Of a stretch of DNA of 12,869 nucleotides, positions 12,068 through 12,869 are shown piece after piece; the stretch's first letter is position 1, and each line of letters starts with the position of its first letter. This stretch comes from Dehalococcoidales bacterium. GTDB lineage: Bacteria; Chloroflexota; Dehalococcoidia; Dehalococcoidales; UBA2162. Both the position numbers and the translations under genes were made by a program. The stretch is taken from contig CP070800.1 of the NCBI GenBank assembly GCA_020343555.1, positions 1,669,094-1,681,962 of the forward strand, given 5' to 3'. The notes beneath the pieces are model-generated. The model saw only the letters and a program-made list of their open reading frames with translations. It made no database searches and was not told the DNA's origin.

Positions 12068-12869
12068 ATGGCGAAAAAGAAAAAAGCTGCGACGATAGGC
12101 GAATTAAAGAAATCAGGATATGTAAGGAAAACTATCAGGGAGGAGATGAGACATAACCTGATAGAGATGATAAAACGGAAAGTAGACCTCTTTCCGGGGA
12201 TAATCGGTTTCAGCGACACGGTAATCCCTCAAATTCTGAACGCTATTATTTCCGGCCAGGATATCATCTTTCTCGGTGAACGGGGGCAGGCGAAGTCGAG
12301 GCTCATGCGCAACATGGTAAACCTGCTCGATGAAGAGATACCGGTTATCAAGGGTTGTGAGATAAATGACGATCCGTTTGCACCGATATGCAAAGCCTGC
12401 CGCGAGAAAGTGGCGGAGAAAGGCGACGATGTAGAGATCGACTGGCTACCACGGGAAGAACGTTACGGTGAGAAACTGGCAACGCCCGATATTTCTATAG
12501 CCGACCTGATAGGAGACGTCGATCCGATAAAGGTGGCGGAAGGAAGATACCTTTCCGATGAAATGACAATATATTACGGTCTGATACCGAGAACGAACCG
12601 GGGTATCTTTTGTATCAACGAGCTCCCCGATCTCACGGAAAGGCTGCAGGTGGGTCTTTTCAACCTGATGGAAGAGCGGGATGTACAGATAAGGGGATAC
12701 CGAGTCAGGCTTCCTCTCGATATTCTGCTGGTAGCGAGTGCAAATCCGGAAGACTATACCAACCGTGGCAGGATCATCACTCCGCTGAAGGACAGGTATG
12801 GCGCCCAGATAAAAACACACTATCCGATTAACACCGAAGATGAAATCACGATCGTGGAAGCCGAACGGA
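12068..12869 (+). CDS. ChlI/MoxR-like AAA+ ATPase, N-terminal 267 residues
   Basis: The frame opens at ATG 12068 (TGAGGT just upstream) and is still open at the window edge. It is an AAA+ ATPase of the magnesium-chelatase-I/MoxR group. These ATPases remodel partner proteins, usually with a von Willebrand A-domain protein. A lysine-rich N-terminus (KKKK) and a helical region lead to the Walker A motif GERGQAKS (70-77). Walker B is GIFCINE (179-185), with Asn184 where Asp is usual before the catalytic Glu185. Sensor 1 is Asn226 in ASANPEDYTNRGR, and the likely arginine finger is Arg243 in LKDRYGAQI. Cys97, Cys108 and Cys111 in an insert after Walker A could bind a metal. The partner gene should lie just beyond the edge. 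There is no sign of chlorophyll genes, so a true chelatase role is not implied. Confidence 0.85.
   Translation, partial: MAKKKKAATIGELKKSGYVRKTIREEMRHNLIEMIKRKVDLFPGIIGFSDTVIPQILNAIISGQDIIFLGERGQAKSRLMRNMVNLLDEEIPVIKGCEINDDPFAPICKACREKVAEKGDDVEIDWLPREERYGEKLATPDISIADLIGDVDPIKVAEGRYLSDEMTIYYGLIPRTNRGIFCINELPDLTERLQVGLFNLMEERDVQIRGYRVRLPLDILLVASANPEDYTNRGRIITPLKDRYGAQIKTHYPINTEDEITIVEAER

Noticed and set aside
12446..12820. 124-codon minus-strand frame at the right end
   Set aside because: It is antisense to the AAA+ ATPase frame, which has clear Walker motifs.
1..12869. CRISPR array, insertion sequence or phage genes
   Set aside because: No regularly spaced repeats, transposase motifs, terminal inverted repeats or structural phage proteins were seen.

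Overview
The window looks like ordinary bacterial chromosome: Shine-Dalgarno sites, sigma70-type promoters, intrinsic terminators and one tRNA gene. Base composition is roughly balanced. There are no phage, IS or CRISPR features. The gene mix (UGSC-type selenoproteins, orphan family-5 binding lipoprotein, ferredoxin, ChlI/MoxR-type ATPase) would suit an uncultured Chloroflexota-like anaerobe or oligotroph. That placement is a weak inference. The two in-frame UGA codons imply that the host decodes selenocysteine, although no sel genes lie in the window.

Layout. 1-1252 (+): a two-cluster 4Fe-4S ferredoxin with its own terminator, then a two-TM membrane protein of unknown function. 1266-3794 (-): a probable three-gene operon of UGSC-type selenoprotein 1, a rhodanese-like protein and a hotdog-fold thioesterase. 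3795-4413: a 619-nt regulatory interval with the promoter of that operon and, on the + strand, a near-consensus promoter, a mini-ORF and a strong terminator upstream of an oligopeptide-type substrate-binding lipoprotein (4414-6258), which stands alone without permeases. 6335-7977 (-): dhaK-dhaL, translationally coupled. 8073-9155 (-): a winged-helix HTH_42/AlkZ-like protein. 9475-11238 (-): UGSC-type selenoprotein 2. 11357-11430 (-): tRNA-Val(CAC). 11669-11878 (-): a small PRC-barrel protein. 12068 to the end (+): a ChlI/MoxR-like AAA+ ATPase that runs off the window.

The main result is that each of two long minus-strand genes looks split by a stop codon, but both are continuous if one UGA is read as selenocysteine. 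The two UGAs fall at the same alignment position (residue 102 in one protein, 101 in the other), each followed by the same downstream domain. Paralogue 1 has Cys-Sec-Asp-Gly-Cys, a redox-like CUxxC motif. Paralogue 2 has Trp-Sec-His-Gly-Ala, with no partner Cys. Hairpins that could act as bacterial SECIS elements follow both UGAs. A gene caller that does not handle UGA recoding would annotate four truncated proteins here.

Together the genes suggest redox, sulfur or selenium and acyl-thioester chemistry (ferredoxin, selenoprotein, rhodanese, thioesterase) beside uptake and kinase functions for small organic substrates. Any link between these modules is inferred from proximity only.
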